Shown here: in pieces, positions 55,445 through 64,000 of the stretch
Numbering within the stretch: position 1 is the first letter of the stretch
Layout of the letters: every line of letters starts with the position of its first letter
Assembly (NCBI RefSeq): GCF_010119385.1
Contig: NZ_VFIE01000024.1
Location: 1-64,000, forward strand
Length of the DNA: 64,000 nucleotides
Direction of reading: 5' to 3'
DNA from: Nesterenkonia haasae
Lineage (GTDB): Bacteria > Actinomycetota > Actinomycetes > Actinomycetales > Micrococcaceae
Made by a program: the position numbers and the translations under genes
Notes under the pieces: model-generated
What the model was told of the DNA's origin: nothing
Databases searched by the model: none
Seen by the model: only the letters and a program-made list of their open reading frames with translations

Positions 55445-56638
55445 ATGAACACGCGAGAGCTGCAGCTAGGGCTTGCCGGGATGTCGATGATCGCCGTCGC
55501 CTTCGGCTTTGCCCGTTATGGTTACGGTCTATTCGTTCCCGTCTTCCGGGAAGAGTTTGACCTCTCCACCGAGGTACTTGGTCTCATATCCGGGGCGACA
55601 TATGCGTCGTACCTCGCAGGACTGCTCTTAGCAGGTTATCTGTCAACAAAACTCCGTCCGCGGGTCCCTATCCTTCTCGGCGGCCTGTGCGCAGCCGCAG
55701 GTATGCTGCTGATCGCCGTGGCGCCCAACGGCGCAGTAATGGCAGTCGGGGCAATACTTGCCAGCACGAGCCCAGGCTGGGCATGGGCCCCGTTCTCAGA
55801 TGCTGTAGACCAGCTCGCATCGTTCGATGCCAGAGGCCGGGTGCTCTCCATTATCAGTACCGGAACAGCCGCCGGGCTGATTCTCGCAGGGCCTATTGCC
55901 CTGATTGCTGGCCCTCTCTGGAGAGCAGCCTGGGTCGCCTTCGCCATCTTCGCGCTAGCCAGCGCGGCGTGGAACGCGCGTCTGTTACCTGGAAAGAAGA
56001 AGTGGCAGCCGGCTCCTGCAGAAAGCACCTCGGGCAGGCAAGGCGCCGTTGCCGCTGCCCCGAAATGGCGGTGGACCCTCGCCAAAGAGGCACACCCGCT
56101 GTATTATGTGGCCTTCGTCTTCGGCGTTGGGAGCGCCTTCTACTGGACCTACGCCGCAGATCTGGCGTTGGATGAAGGCCTTCCTGAACATGTGGGCCCT
56201 GTCCTGTGGACACTCGTCGGGATATCTGGGATCACGGGGGTCGTGACAGGCGACTTGGTCAGGCGTTTAGGTCTCGGCTACGTACTGATTGGGGCGTTGA
56301 CGCTCCTGGCTGTTGCCAGCGCACTTCTCGGCTTTGGTCCTGGGAGTTGGGTGACCGTCTGCGCCTCAGCCTCGCTCTACGGACCGAGCTTCATGATGAT
56401 GTCGGCACTGCTGGCCATATGGAGTTCCCACGTCTTCCCTGAGCGGCCCACAGCTGGCTTCAGTGCCGCACTTTTCCTTCTGGCCCTTGGCTCAATCGTC
56501 GGTCCAGCCGCGCTGGGGCTCCTAGCTGGAGCAGTTGGATTGGCTCCGACGTTTCTCGCTACTGGCGCCGTGACGCTCTGCGGACTGTGGGGCGCATCGC
56601 CTGAGTTGCGCCGACGCAGGTCGTCCCTACTGAAGTAG
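55445..56638 (+). CDS. MFS transporter (YbfB/YjiJ type)
   Basis: This 397-residue protein has 12 hydrophobic segments. It opens with LGLAGMSMIAVAFGFARYGYGLFVP (split: MIAVAFGFARYGYG), the signature of the YbfB/YjiJ MFS family, with YASYLAGLLLAGYLS in helix 2. It should be an exporter of small molecules. The divergent CGNR-like gene is the probable regulator. Confidence 0.9.
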   Translation: MNTRELQLGLAGMSMIAVAFGFARYGYGLFVPVFREEFDLSTEVLGLISGATYASYLAGLLLAGYLSTKLRPRVPILLGGLCAAAGMLLIAVAPNGAVMAVGAILASTSPGWAWAPFSDAVDQLASFDARGRVLSIISTGTAAGLILAGPIALIAGPLWRAAWVAFAIFALASAAWNARLLPGKKKWQPAPAESTSGRQGAVAAAPKWRWTLAKEAHPLYYVAFVFGVGSAFYWTYAADLALDEGLPEHVGPVLWTLVGISGITGVVTGDLVRRLGLGYVLIGALTLLAVASALLGFGPGSWVTVCASASLYGPSFMMMSALLAIWSSHVFPERPTAGFSAALFLLALGSIVGPAALGLLAGAVGLAPTFLATGAVTLCGLWGASPELRRRRSSLLK

Positions 56639-56669
56639 GCTCACAGTAGCCAGCAGAAACGGAGGACAT

Positions 56670-57767
56670 ATGCCAGTGGAGATGGGCGTGTGGCGCCTTG
56701 ACGGGAACACTCCGCGGCGACTTCCGCGCGGAGTCCTCCCTTCTGAAGCCGAACTGGAAGATTTTCTGGAACGGGACCCCTCGCTGCTGGGCGAAAAGCT
56801 TCTAGTGATCGGGCGCCAGCTGCGCACTCCTCACGGCAAGCTCATTGACCTGCTGTCTATCGATGAAGACGGCAACTTGAACGTTCTCGAACTCAAACGG
56901 GACAAGACGCCTCGCGATGTAGTTGCCCAGGTCCTCGACTACGGCTCATGGGTTGCGCATCTGGACCGTGACACGATCACCGACATTGCCCAGGCTCATC
57001 TCAACACACAGCTGGAGGAAGCTTTCGATGAGGTTTTCGATGCCCCACTTCCGGATGAGCTCAACAACGAAACCCGTATGACGATTGTGGCGACTGAACT
57101 CGATGAAAGCTCCGAACGCATTGTGACGTTTCTGAGGCAGTTCGGTCTACCGATCAACGCTGTGTTCTTCTCATACTTCATAGACGAGGGCCGGAGCTAC
57201 CTCGGCCGCTCATGGTTGGCCTCCTCCCAGCAGACCGGCGCAGCTCCAGCGGCACGAAATCGGAGCAAGCGCGCGGAGTGGAATGGGAGGGACTGGTTCG
57301 TCACCTTCGGCGAAAGCTCCACCAGGTCCTGGGATGATGCGCGCAAATACGGTTTCGTCTCCGCCGGAGGCGGTGAGTGGTATTCCAGGACGCTCAAGAA
57401 TCTCCCCACCGGGGCGCGCATCTTCGTCCAAATTCCCAAATGTGGCTATGTGGCCGTGGGCGAGACGCTTGCAGAAGCGCAACCATTCGATGAGGCGCTA
57501 GTCCACTACCAAGGAAAGTGGACGCCGCTGAAGGATCTGGACCTTTCAGCTGACTATCAACACCCAGGCAACGACGCGCACTTGCCGGAGGATTCGGAGT
57601 TCATTGTGCCGGTCCGCTGGATCACGAGCCGCCCTAAATCCCGTGCCTACTGGGAGAAAGGCATGTTCGCCAACCAGAACAGTGCGGGCAAGCTCCGCCA
57701 GCAATACACACTGGACAGGCTCGCCGCGCACTTCGCTCTGGAAACCGCGTCAGCGGCGACCTCCTGA
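56670..57767 (+). CDS. NucS-like PD-(D/E)XK nuclease domain protein
   Basis: This 365-residue protein has an N-terminal PD-(D/E)XK core as in NucS/DUF91: E28/E30-type helix (SEAELEDFLERDPSLL), D60 (KLIDLLSID), E74-L-K76 (NVLELKRD) and Q85-type helix (VVAQVLDYGSWV). It lacks NucS length and C-terminal motifs, and carries a long second half (about 200-350; YGFVSAGGGEWYSRTLKNLPTG, abbreviated) of unknown type. Enzymes of this group act on DNA ends or mismatches, and relatives occur in restriction and phage defence loci. No partner gene is evident: it follows the MFS gene by 31 bases. Confidence 0.75.
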   Translation: MPVEMGVWRLDGNTPRRLPRGVLPSEAELEDFLERDPSLLGEKLLVIGRQLRTPHGKLIDLLSIDEDGNLNVLELKRDKTPRDVVAQVLDYGSWVAHLDRDTITDIAQAHLNTQLEEAFDEVFDAPLPDELNNETRMTIVATELDESSERIVTFLRQFGLPINAVFFSYFIDEGRSYLGRSWLASSQQTGAAPAARNRSKRAEWNGRDWFVTFGESSTRSWDDARKYGFVSAGGGEWYSRTLKNLPTGARIFVQIPKCGYVAVGETLAEAQPFDEALVHYQGKWTPLKDLDLSADYQHPGNDAHLPEDSEFIVPVRWITSRPKSRAYWEKGMFANQNSAGKLRQQYTLDRLAAHFALETASAATS

Positions 57768-57795
57768 CTGAGCATCCACTATCAATGCTCGCCCC

Positions 57796-58653
57796 TTAGG
57801 TGGCCAGAAGCTGCGTGACGTACTGGTTCAACGGCGTCGTAGGGCGCCCAATGATGCGGCTCAGTGTGCCGTCACTCTCGGCGAGCAAACCTTCAGCGAT
57901 ATTGGCATCCAATGCCGCGACGAACTCCGCAGTAGCCTCCTCCAGCCCGAACCCCTTGAGCGCTTCAACATGCTCAGCAGTCGTGACTTGGTTGACGGTT
58001 ACCCCCCGACCTGCGACATCGGAGACAGTCGCCGCAAGCTCGTCGAAGTCCCAAGGCTCATCACCGGCAAGTTCGAGGACTTGCCCGGCGTAGTTCGCCG
58101 AAATCAACACTGCGGCGGCAGCCTCCGCGTAGTCCGTACGGGTGGCACTTGCGACTTTTCCACTACCAGTGCTGGTAAGGATGCTCCCATGGGCAGCCGC
58201 CTGGCGGATGGCGTCGTCGTAATTTTCCGTATACCAGCTATTGCGCAGCACGGTATGGCTCAGGCCGGAAGCAGCCAGCATCTCTTCAGTCGCCTTATGC
58301 TCCGGCGCGAGGATAAGGGCTGATGTCGAAGCCTGCGGCGCGCTGGTGTAGACCACTGAGGCACTCACGGCACGAGCAGCGTCGATCACAGCTTTGTGCT
58401 GCGGTACCCGCTGGCCCACCTCGCTGCCAGAGATGAGGAGCACTTGCTCCGCTCCACTGAAGGCAGCTTCAAGGGTGTCAGGATCGCTGTAGTCGATCTG
58501 CGCGGTGCGCACTCCGGTGGCGGCCAGCTCTTGCAGGGCCTGAGGGTTTCGACCCCCGGCGGTGATGGTGGACGGCTCGACGCCGCGGGCCAACAGTTGC
58601 TCCACGACCTTTCTGCCAAGTTGCCCCGTTGCTCCAGTAATGACAATGCTCAT
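57796..58653 (-). CDS. NmrA-like NAD(P)H-binding oxidoreductase (QOR2-like)
   Basis: This 285-residue protein starts at ATG 58653 behind AGGAGGAG. It opens with the atypical SDR motif VITGATGQLGRKVVEQLL (3-20) and resembles the NAD(P)H-binding NmrA/QorB family, which reduces quinones or senses redox state. It is divergent from an HxlR regulator, a pairing well known for QorR/QorA-type genes. It is therefore probably induced by electrophiles or quinones. Confidence 0.88.
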   Translation of the reverse strand: MSIVITGATGQLGRKVVEQLLARGVEPSTITAGGRNPQALQELAATGVRTAQIDYSDPDTLEAAFSGAEQVLLISGSEVGQRVPQHKAVIDAARAVSASVVYTSAPQASTSALILAPEHKATEEMLAASGLSHTVLRNSWYTENYDDAIRQAAAHGSILTSTGSGKVASATRTDYAEAAAAVLISANYAGQVLELAGDEPWDFDELAATVSDVAGRGVTVNQVTTAEHVEALKGFGLEEATAEFVAALDANIAEGLLAESDGTLSRIIGRPTTPLNQYVTQLLAT

Positions 58654-58762
58654 GTTTCTCCTCCTGTGTAGACACCCGGAAAAGGTGCGACTCTGGGGTA
58701 ACCGACTGAGACAGACTAAACTTCCCAATAGTTAGTACGCACTTTAAGGTAAGCTCGCTGGT

Positions 58763-59113
58763 ATGCCTCCGGCCTCGGTTCTCAGTTCGCAGTGTCCTAG
58801 CCGAACTCTCTTGGAGCATGTGACCAGCAAGTGGGGAGTCTTGATCATTCACGCGCTGAGCCAGAGCCCAGCGCGCTGGAGTGGACTCCGCCGGGCGATT
58901 GAGGGGGTCAGCGAAAAGATGCTGGCCCAAACGCTGAAGACCCTGGAGGCGGACGGGTTCATCGAGCGCCATGACCACGGCACGATCCCCCCGCACGTGG
59001 AATACTCGCTGACGAATGCGGGTCAGGACCTTGCGGGACACTTGCTTCCCCTGCTGAGGTGGATCGAAGCCCATACTGACGCCCAGCTGATAGACGCCGC
59101 TCCCGCAACATAG
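58763..59113 (+). CDS. HxlR family transcriptional regulator
   Basis: This 116-residue protein matches HxlR: SRTLLEHVTSKWGVLIIHALS (short N-terminal Cys at 11) and RRAIEGVSEKMLAQTLKTLEADGFIERH with the typical PPHVEYSLTNAG. C11 near the N-terminus is where QorR-type members have their redox-sensing Cys. It is divergent from the NmrA-like gene and probably represses it. Confidence 0.92.
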   Translation: MPPASVLSSQCPSRTLLEHVTSKWGVLIIHALSQSPARWSGLRRAIEGVSEKMLAQTLKTLEADGFIERHDHGTIPPHVEYSLTNAGQDLAGHLLPLLRWIEAHTDAQLIDAAPAT

Positions 59114-59216
59114 AGACGCTAGAGCCGCCATCAGCCGTGAGCGTGACCACTGAAAGCTCACCGAGAAGCGGCGCGCAGGCGTAAACATCTCACCTCTCGC
59201 CTTCCTTTCAATCAAA

Positions 59217-59226
59217 TGTCATGACA
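59217..59226. promoter_or_regulatory. Candidate operator of the inositol-type GntR
   Basis: TGTCATGACA is a perfect palindrome 30 bases before the GntR start. A second TGTCAT begins at 59230, so two sites lie side by side. Position suggests autoregulation. Confidence 0.5.
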
Positions 59227-59255
59227 AACTGTCATATATGTCGAAGGAGAGCGCC

Positions 59256-59990
59256 ATGGTCGAACTGGAGATCGCTATTGATCGGTCGTCCCCCATCCCT
59301 CTGTATCACCAGGTTGCCTCAGCCTTTGATAAGGCCATTCGTGACGGTGTGCTCCCACCCGAAACCAAACTGGAGAACGAGATATCGCTAGCCAAGCGGT
59401 ACAACCTGTCGCGGCCGACCATGCGTCAGGCCATGGATCAACTGGTCCGAGATGGGCTCGTGGTTCGCCGCCGCGGTGTGGGAACTCAAGTGATCGGCCC
59501 CCCCGTACGACGCAACCTTCGTCTCTCCAGCCTCTATAACGACCTTCAGGACGAAGGCGCAGATCCCGAGACTCAAGTACTGACCCTCGAGACCATCACC
59601 GCCGAAGAGTCGATATCTGAACAACTGGGGCTGCCCAAGGGCGCGGAGGTTTATCATCTCAAGCGCCTGCGTCTGGTCGACAACCGGCCTCTGGCGCTTA
59701 TGGAGAATTGGCTTCCGCTGACGGTCGCAACGCTCACCCGTGAAGGTCTGGAATCTGACGGTCTGTACAACATTCTGCGCCGGGCTGGGGTGGATTTTCG
59801 GATGGCCCAGCAGAAGGTCGGAGCCGATATTGCAAATCACGAGCAGGCCTCACGCCTCAAGGTCGACGTCGGTTCAGCCTTGGTGGTTATGGAACGAACT
59901 GGGCTCGACAGCAGTGGCACCCCGGTGGAGTTTGGTCACCATGTATATCGGGCTGATCGGTACTCGTTCGACATCATGCTCATGAACTAA
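59256..59990 (+). CDS. GntR family regulator with UTRA domain
   Basis: This 244-residue protein starts at ATG 59256, preceded by AAGGAG; ATG 59238 is less likely. It has the GntR winged helix (SLAKRYNLSRPTMRQAMDQLVRDGLVVRRRGVGTQV, abbreviated LAKRYNLSRPTMRQAM) and a UTRA effector domain (ERTGLDSSGTPVEFGHHVYRADRY). Being directly ahead of iolB and an inositol dehydrogenase gene, it should regulate inositol catabolism, with a sugar or inositol phosphate-like effector. Confidence 0.92.
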   Translation: MVELEIAIDRSSPIPLYHQVASAFDKAIRDGVLPPETKLENEISLAKRYNLSRPTMRQAMDQLVRDGLVVRRRGVGTQVIGPPVRRNLRLSSLYNDLQDEGADPETQVLTLETITAEESISEQLGLPKGAEVYHLKRLRLVDNRPLALMENWLPLTVATLTREGLESDGLYNILRRAGVDFRMAQQKVGADIANHEQASRLKVDVGSALVVMERTGLDSSGTPVEFGHHVYRADRYSFDIMLMN

Positions 59991-60017
59991 TTCACGAATG
60001 CGCGAAAGGCAGGTCCC

Positions 60018-60962
60018 ATGTCGTCTGACGCACCAGCCATCAGGAAAGACCCCACCGAACATCCGTGGGTGCATCCCTCAGGCACAGCCGCCTCACAAGA
60101 GTGGAGAGTGAACCTCGGCACGGTCGAATCTCGAGTGCAGGTCCCCGGATGGGCACACACCGGCCTGAGAGTCACAGAGATTTCCCCAGGCGAGGTCATC
60201 GGCCTCGACGCCGAAGAAGAAGAGCGCATCGTCATTCCACTGGCAGGGTCCTTTGAGGTCGACGTCGCTGGAGAGAGATACGCACTGACCGGTCGTGAAT
60301 CAGTTTTTCACGGGCCCAGCGACGTGCTCTACACAGGCATTCGCACGCCGGTAAGTCTCTCTTCTCGCCATGGGGGGCGAGTGGCTGTGGCATCTGCACC
60401 GGCCTCGGCCAGCTACCCCGTCCGCCATGTCACGAAGGATGAAGTTCCGGTCGAGTTGCGCGGAGCAGGCGTCGCGTCCCGACAGGTCCACAACTTCGGC
60501 ACTCCGGCGGTCCTGGAAGCTGACCGATTTATTGTCTGTGAAGTTCTGACTCCGGCAGGAAACTGGTCCTCCTATCCGCCCCATAAGCACGACGAGGAGA
60601 AGGATGGCGAGACGTCTCTAGAGGAGATCTACTACTTCGAAATGCAGGCCGCCGCAAACGCTCCTGTCCCGCCGCCTGAAGAAGGCGGCCCGGATCTCAT
60701 CGGGTACCAACGCGTCTACGCCTCCGATGAGCGCCCCATCGACGTTACTGCGGAGGTGCGCACCGGTGATGTGGTGCTGGTTCCCTATGGCTGGCATGGC
60801 CCCGCCATGACCCCACCTGGTCACGACATGTACTACCTCAACGTCATGGCCGGCCCCGGCCCCGTCCGCCAGTGGCTCATCAGCGACGACCCGCATCACG
60901 GATGGGTCCGTCAAACCTGGAATGAGGCGGATATTGACCGTCGCCTCCCATTCACCGAATGA
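60018..60962 (+). CDS. iolB: 5-deoxy-glucuronate isomerase
   Basis: This 314-residue bicupin has the IolB signatures WAHTGLRVTEISPG near 48-62, YPPHKHDEEKDGE (metal-binding His/Glu) near 180-192, LEEIYYFEM and HDMYYLNVMAGP near 273-285. It isomerises 5-deoxy-glucuronate to 5-dehydro-2-deoxygluconate in myo-inositol breakdown. It follows the GntR-UTRA gene by 27 bases. Confidence 0.96.
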   Translation: MSSDAPAIRKDPTEHPWVHPSGTAASQEWRVNLGTVESRVQVPGWAHTGLRVTEISPGEVIGLDAEEEERIVIPLAGSFEVDVAGERYALTGRESVFHGPSDVLYTGIRTPVSLSSRHGGRVAVASAPASASYPVRHVTKDEVPVELRGAGVASRQVHNFGTPAVLEADRFIVCEVLTPAGNWSSYPPHKHDEEKDGETSLEEIYYFEMQAAANAPVPPPEEGGPDLIGYQRVYASDERPIDVTAEVRTGDVVLVPYGWHGPAMTPPGHDMYYLNVMAGPGPVRQWLISDDPHHGWVRQTWNEADIDRRLPFTE

Positions 60963-61025
60963 CACGCTAACCGTCATCGGCCCCCACTAAAGCAGCGGTT
61001 CCGCCACGTGCTCAAAGGAGTTCGG

Positions 61026-62030
61026 ATGACTTCCATTGTCGTAGGCCTCATTGGGGTAGGCCGGATCGGAGCCATGCACGCTGCGAATCTGCTCGCCACC
61101 TCTGGCGACGACGTCGAGCTCGTTGTGGCAGATGTCGACGCAGCCCGAGCCGAGCGAGTTGCTGCCGCTCTGGGTTGTGAAGCGGCGTCCTCTGTTGATG
61201 CCTTATTCGCAAGAAGGCCCCATGGGATAGTGATCGCTGTCGGCACCTCGCACCATGCTCCTTTGATCCTCCGCGCCATCGACGCAGGTATCCCCGTGTT
61301 CTGCGAGAAGCCGGTCGCCGAGTCCACAGCGGCCTCGCAACCGGTGCTCGAGGCAGTAGAGCGCACCGGTGCTGTAGTTCAGATCGGACATCAGCGGCGG
61401 TTGGACGCCGGCCACCTCGAGGCGAAGCGCGCCTATGGCGCAGGAGAACTCGGCTGGCTGCATACCATCCGCGCGGTGACTGCCGACAGTTTTCCTCCGC
61501 CGGTAGAGTTCATCGCCGCCTCCGGAGGGCTCTTCCGTGATTGTTCAGTTCACGACTTTGACTCCCTCCAATGGCTGACGGGACAGAGAATCGTCGAAGT
61601 CATGGCACGGGGTTCAAACAACGGAGATCCTGCCATTGCCGCAGTCGGAGACGTGGACTCTGCCACCGCTCTGGCTGTCTTCGAAGATGGGACCATCGCG
61701 GCAGTCTCCGCAACGCGCTACAACGGCGCCGGCCATGACGTCCGCCTGGAACTGCAAGGGTCCTTAGCTTCTCTCCACGTGGGACTGGACGCAAGCTACA
61801 GCGCCCGCTCCGCCGAGCCCCATTTCGAATATCCAGCAGCGACACCGCATCGGACGTTTCATGATCGTTTTGCTGCCGCTTATCGCGAGGAAATGCGAGC
61901 GTTTGTGCGGTTAGTCCGCGAGCAGGGGCCCAACCCATGCACTGTGGCTGAGGCAATCGACGCGTCCCGCGTCGCCGATGCTGCGCAGCTTTCGCTGACT
62001 ACTGGAGTCGCCCAACAAGTGCAGCGCTGA
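61026..62030 (+). CDS. iolG: Gfo/Idh/MocA oxidoreductase, probable inositol 2-dehydrogenase
   Basis: This 334-residue protein starts at ATG 61026 behind AAAGGAG. The N-terminal Rossmann fold begins GLIGVGRIGAMHAANL (6-21), the EKP motif of the family is in FCEKPVA (near 92), and the DxxxH-type motif is in FRDCSVHDFDSLQWL (with Asp and His). With iolB upstream, myo-inositol or scyllo-inositol 2-dehydrogenase is the most likely role. Other inositol genes are outside the window or elsewhere. Confidence 0.88.
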   Translation: MTSIVVGLIGVGRIGAMHAANLLATSGDDVELVVADVDAARAERVAAALGCEAASSVDALFARRPHGIVIAVGTSHHAPLILRAIDAGIPVFCEKPVAESTAASQPVLEAVERTGAVVQIGHQRRLDAGHLEAKRAYGAGELGWLHTIRAVTADSFPPPVEFIAASGGLFRDCSVHDFDSLQWLTGQRIVEVMARGSNNGDPAIAAVGDVDSATALAVFEDGTIAAVSATRYNGAGHDVRLELQGSLASLHVGLDASYSARSAEPHFEYPAATPHRTFHDRFAAAYREEMRAFVRLVREQGPNPCTVAEAIDASRVADAAQLSLTTGVAQQVQR

Positions 62031-62097
62031 GACAAAACCGTATCGATTTAGGCCTGCTCCTCGTCGAGGTCAGGGATGTAAATCCTTCAGAGACACC

Positions 62098-62134
62098 AGT
62101 GGGGCTCCGGCTCGCTGAACCGTAGAGCCCCACT
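62098..62134. terminator. Hairpin terminator between iolG-like gene and ABC transporter
   Basis: AGTGGGGCTC (62098-62107) pairs with GAGCCCCACT (62125-62134), and flanking bases extend the stem with one bulge. It lies between convergent genes and could terminate both. Confidence 0.6.
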
Positions 62135-62148
62135 GTGTCAGAAGCGCA

Positions 62149-63123
62149 TTATTCGGCTGACTGGTCCTGCAGTTGCTCGAGGTACTCCTCAGCATTCTCA
62201 CTAGTTACCAGCGTGGTATCGATGGCGATCTCTTCCTCAATTGTCTCGCCTTCGATAACGTTGACTGCTTCCTCGATACTGCGGTGACCCATTTCGTAAG
62301 CCCCCTGCGCCATGGTCGCATCCAGCTCATTGGCAATGATCGAATCCAGTGCATCCTCAGTACCATCGACACCGACGATCAGGAAGTCCTCCAGATCAAG
62401 ACCAGCTCCCCGAACGGCCTCAACGGCACCGAGTGCCATGTCATCATTGGCCGCGACGATGATGGACAAGTCTGAGTTCGACTGCAGCGCATCGGAGGTT
62501 GCCGCACGAGCTTGGGCTCGATCCGAATCTGCCGAGAGGTCGGCCACAACGTCCAGATCACTGCCTTCCCAGACTTCTAAGGCACCGTCAATGCGGTTGT
62601 CTGTGGCTGGGTTACCGGGGACTCCGCGAATGACAAGCAATTCCCCCTCATCACGCTCTTCAAGGACGAACTCCCCGAGCGCGCGGCCAAGGTCGAGGTT
62701 GTCGGTTCCAATAAAGGATTCGGCTCCGTCCCAGCCAGGAATGCTGGTGTCCACCAGAATGACGGGGACGCCTTCGTCCACGGCACTTTGAAGAACCGGC
62801 TCCAACTGTTCAGCCTGAGTCGGAGATACCACCAGAGCGTCGGGGCCCCTCGTAAGGTCCGCATTGATGCGGTCAATCTGCTCTTGTACCTCTGTTTCCT
62901 GCGTCGCTCCACCGATCGTTACGTTGGCGCCGACCTCATCTGCGCCGTCTTCGACACCACCCATAACTTGCAGCCAGTATGGGGATGTGGTGGTTTTCAG
63001 AACAACGGCAATGTCATGTTCTTCGTCACCTCCACCATTGGTATCTTCATCGTTCCCACACCCGGTGAGCACCAGGGCTCCGATACCGAAAACTCCGGCG
63101 AATCCCATGAGTTTCTTGGACAT
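62149..63123 (-). CDS. Sugar ABC transporter substrate-binding lipoprotein
   Basis: This 324-residue protein has a lipoprotein signal ending VLTGC (C22), an acidic linker, and a type I periplasmic binding fold (IAVVLKTTTSPYWLQVMGGVEDGADEVGANV, abbreviated) as in ribose, xylose and inositol binding proteins. It pairs with the ATPase gene directly upstream on this strand and the permease further upstream. Its proximity to iolB and iolG-like genes makes inositol or a related polyol a reasonable ligand. Confidence 0.9.
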   Translation of the reverse strand: MSKKLMGFAGVFGIGALVLTGCGNDEDTNGGGDEEHDIAVVLKTTTSPYWLQVMGGVEDGADEVGANVTIGGATQETEVQEQIDRINADLTRGPDALVVSPTQAEQLEPVLQSAVDEGVPVILVDTSIPGWDGAESFIGTDNLDLGRALGEFVLEERDEGELLVIRGVPGNPATDNRIDGALEVWEGSDLDVVADLSADSDRAQARAATSDALQSNSDLSIIVAANDDMALGAVEAVRGAGLDLEDFLIVGVDGTEDALDSIIANELDATMAQGAYEMGHRSIEEAVNVIEGETIEEEIAIDTTLVTSENAEEYLEQLQDQSAE

Positions 63124-63126
63124 GGC

Positions 63127-63939
63127 TCAGTCCTCTCTCTTCTTTTGGGCCCCCACGATCATGGCGACCATTTGCTCCATAGTGTCTGCGTTGGGCACAA
63201 CCTCTCCGACGACGCCTCCTTGCCTTAGGACCATGGCCTTGTCGCAGACTTCAACCACATGATCCATATTGTGCGAAATAAGAATAATTGAAATTCCAAA
63301 TTTTTCCGGAAGTCTTTTAATAGCCTCAAGCACGTTTCTCGTTTCACGGAGCCCCAAAGCTGCAGTCGGCTCATCGAGAATCAGAACTCTGCTGGCGAAG
63401 GCAACAGCTCGTGCTACTGCCACTGCCTGGCGCTGTCCGCCCGACATGAGCCCTACGGAGGCGCTGAAACTGGGAAGGTGGACCTGAAGGGAATCTAGCC
63501 GCCGTCTCGCATCCTCTTCCATGGCCTTCTTGTCCAACCAGCCCAGGGCTCTGAATTTCCGTGGCCGGGTGAGCTCATTTCCCAGGTATAGGTTGTTTAC
63601 GATGCCCAGATTGTCGAATAGCGCGAGATCCTGGTAGACAGCCTCGATGCCGAAGGCTCTTGCGTCGTTGGGACTGCGTATATGAGCACGCTGACCGTCT
63701 ACGAAGATCTCGCCATCATCGATGGTGTGAACTCCAGTAATGGCCTTGATGAGTGTTGACTTGCCCGCCCCGTTATCGCCCAGCAGCCCGAGGACTTCCC
63801 CCTGCTCAAGCCGAAGATTCACGCCATTCAATGCCTTGACGGGTCCGAACATCTTGCTGGCGTTCTTGACCTCGAGCACGGGCGGCTTAGCTGGTTCGCT
63901 GGTGGAGCCTGCCTGCCTGGTCTGCTCTGCTGTTGTCAT
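63127..63939 (-). CDS. Sugar ABC transporter ATP-binding protein (single domain)
   Basis: This 270-residue ATPase has Walker A GDNGAGKST (54-62), signature MSGGQRQ and Walker B VLILDEPTAALG. Ribose-type ATPases (RbsA) are usually two fused domains of about 500 residues; this single-domain form resembles FrcA-type or half-size versions in Actinobacteria. The start ATG overlaps the stop of the upstream permease by 4 bases. Confidence 0.93.
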   Translation of the reverse strand: MTTAEQTRQAGSTSEPAKPPVLEVKNASKMFGPVKALNGVNLRLEQGEVLGLLGDNGAGKSTLIKAITGVHTIDDGEIFVDGQRAHIRSPNDARAFGIEAVYQDLALFDNLGIVNNLYLGNELTRPRKFRALGWLDKKAMEEDARRRLDSLQVHLPSFSASVGLMSGGQRQAVAVARAVAFASRVLILDEPTAALGLRETRNVLEAIKRLPEKFGISIILISHNMDHVVEVCDKAMVLRQGGVVGEVVPNADTMEQMVAMIVGAQKKRED

Positions 63940-64000
63940 GCTTGCGCCTCCTTGCGCTCGACCTTTTCCTCAACCTGCACAGACCTCAGTCGCGTCTCAA
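63936..64000 (-). CDS. C-terminal end of ABC transporter permease (partial)
   Basis: A frame that enters from the right edge ends with TGA at 63936-63938, overlapping the ATPase start in ATGA fashion. Twenty residues are visible, charged (ending EEKVERKEAQA), consistent with a cytoplasmic tail. By position it should be the permease of the sugar ABC transporter. Confidence 0.65.
   Translation of the reverse strand, partial: ETRLRSVQVEEKVERKEAQA

Overview
The window is high-GC DNA with short intergenic gaps, many overlapping start/stop codons, frequent GTG and TTG starts, some probably leaderless mRNAs, and families typical of Actinobacteria (CGNR zinc-finger regulators, GlxA, PucR, FHA proteins, YtrA-like GntR regulators, an actinobacterial-type Erm). 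I read it as a chromosomal stretch from a member of the Micrococcales, possibly Micrococcaceae; genus cannot be fixed by eye. I found no tRNA, rRNA, CRISPR array, transposase or intact prophage.

Layout. 1-1466: sulfur-carrier gene (TusA-like) and NudC. 1467-2820: a compositionally softer island with a translationally coupled pair of unknown genes. 2821-5155: UbiB-like kinase and PadR regulator. 5300-10132: the most novel region, a RiPP/bacteriocin-like operon: a 71-residue precursor candidate with four Cys, a 66-residue single-span peptide with two Cys, a protein joining a PqqD-like recognition domain to an M50 intramembrane protease, an ABC exporter (ATPase plus large permease) and a membrane-anchored DsbA-like thioredoxin, with a convergent LuxR-type regulator. 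10133-14019: an alkylsulfatase remnant, a LysR/NTF2-like pair and a quinone reductase/AraC pair. 14170-17400: aconitase-type hydratase, then erm with a 23-codon leader ORF and attenuator-like hairpins. 17464-20886: GlxA and CGNR regulators, a hydrolase and small membrane proteins. 20927-24967: a TPP riboswitch ahead of an SDR, an LLM flavin monooxygenase and two alpha/beta hydrolases. 24994-31546: DoxX-like protein, cardiolipin-synthase-like PLD, cyclodeaminase-like protein, and an ABC transporter followed by a NarL-type two-component system. 31585-33217: universal stress protein and DUF3253 protein.

33263-43547 is a catabolic region organised around a PucR regulator. To the left run an M20 carbamoylase-like hydrolase, an amidase and a complete TRAP transporter; to the right run MmsA and a class III aminotransferase. 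Both promoters carry the same operator-like repeat (GTGTCA, 19 bases, TGACAC). The logical pathway is uptake and hydrolysis of an N-carbamoyl beta-amino acid or related amide, transamination, and CoA-acylating oxidation. 43561-45625: YtrA-like GntR with a membrane protein, and a DUF1801-like protein. 45736-52054: amino-acid permease, FCD-type GntR, family III CoA-transferase, glutaryl-CoA dehydrogenase and omega-aminotransferase, consistent with 5-aminovalerate/glutarate catabolism.

52107-59113: orphan ATP-grasp enzyme, FHA protein with a small acidic partner, a CGNR/MFS pair, a NucS-like PD-(D/E)XK nuclease, and an HxlR/NmrA-type pair. 59217-64000: inositol catabolism (GntR-UTRA, IolB, IolG-like dehydrogenase) facing a sugar ABC transporter that continues past the right edge.
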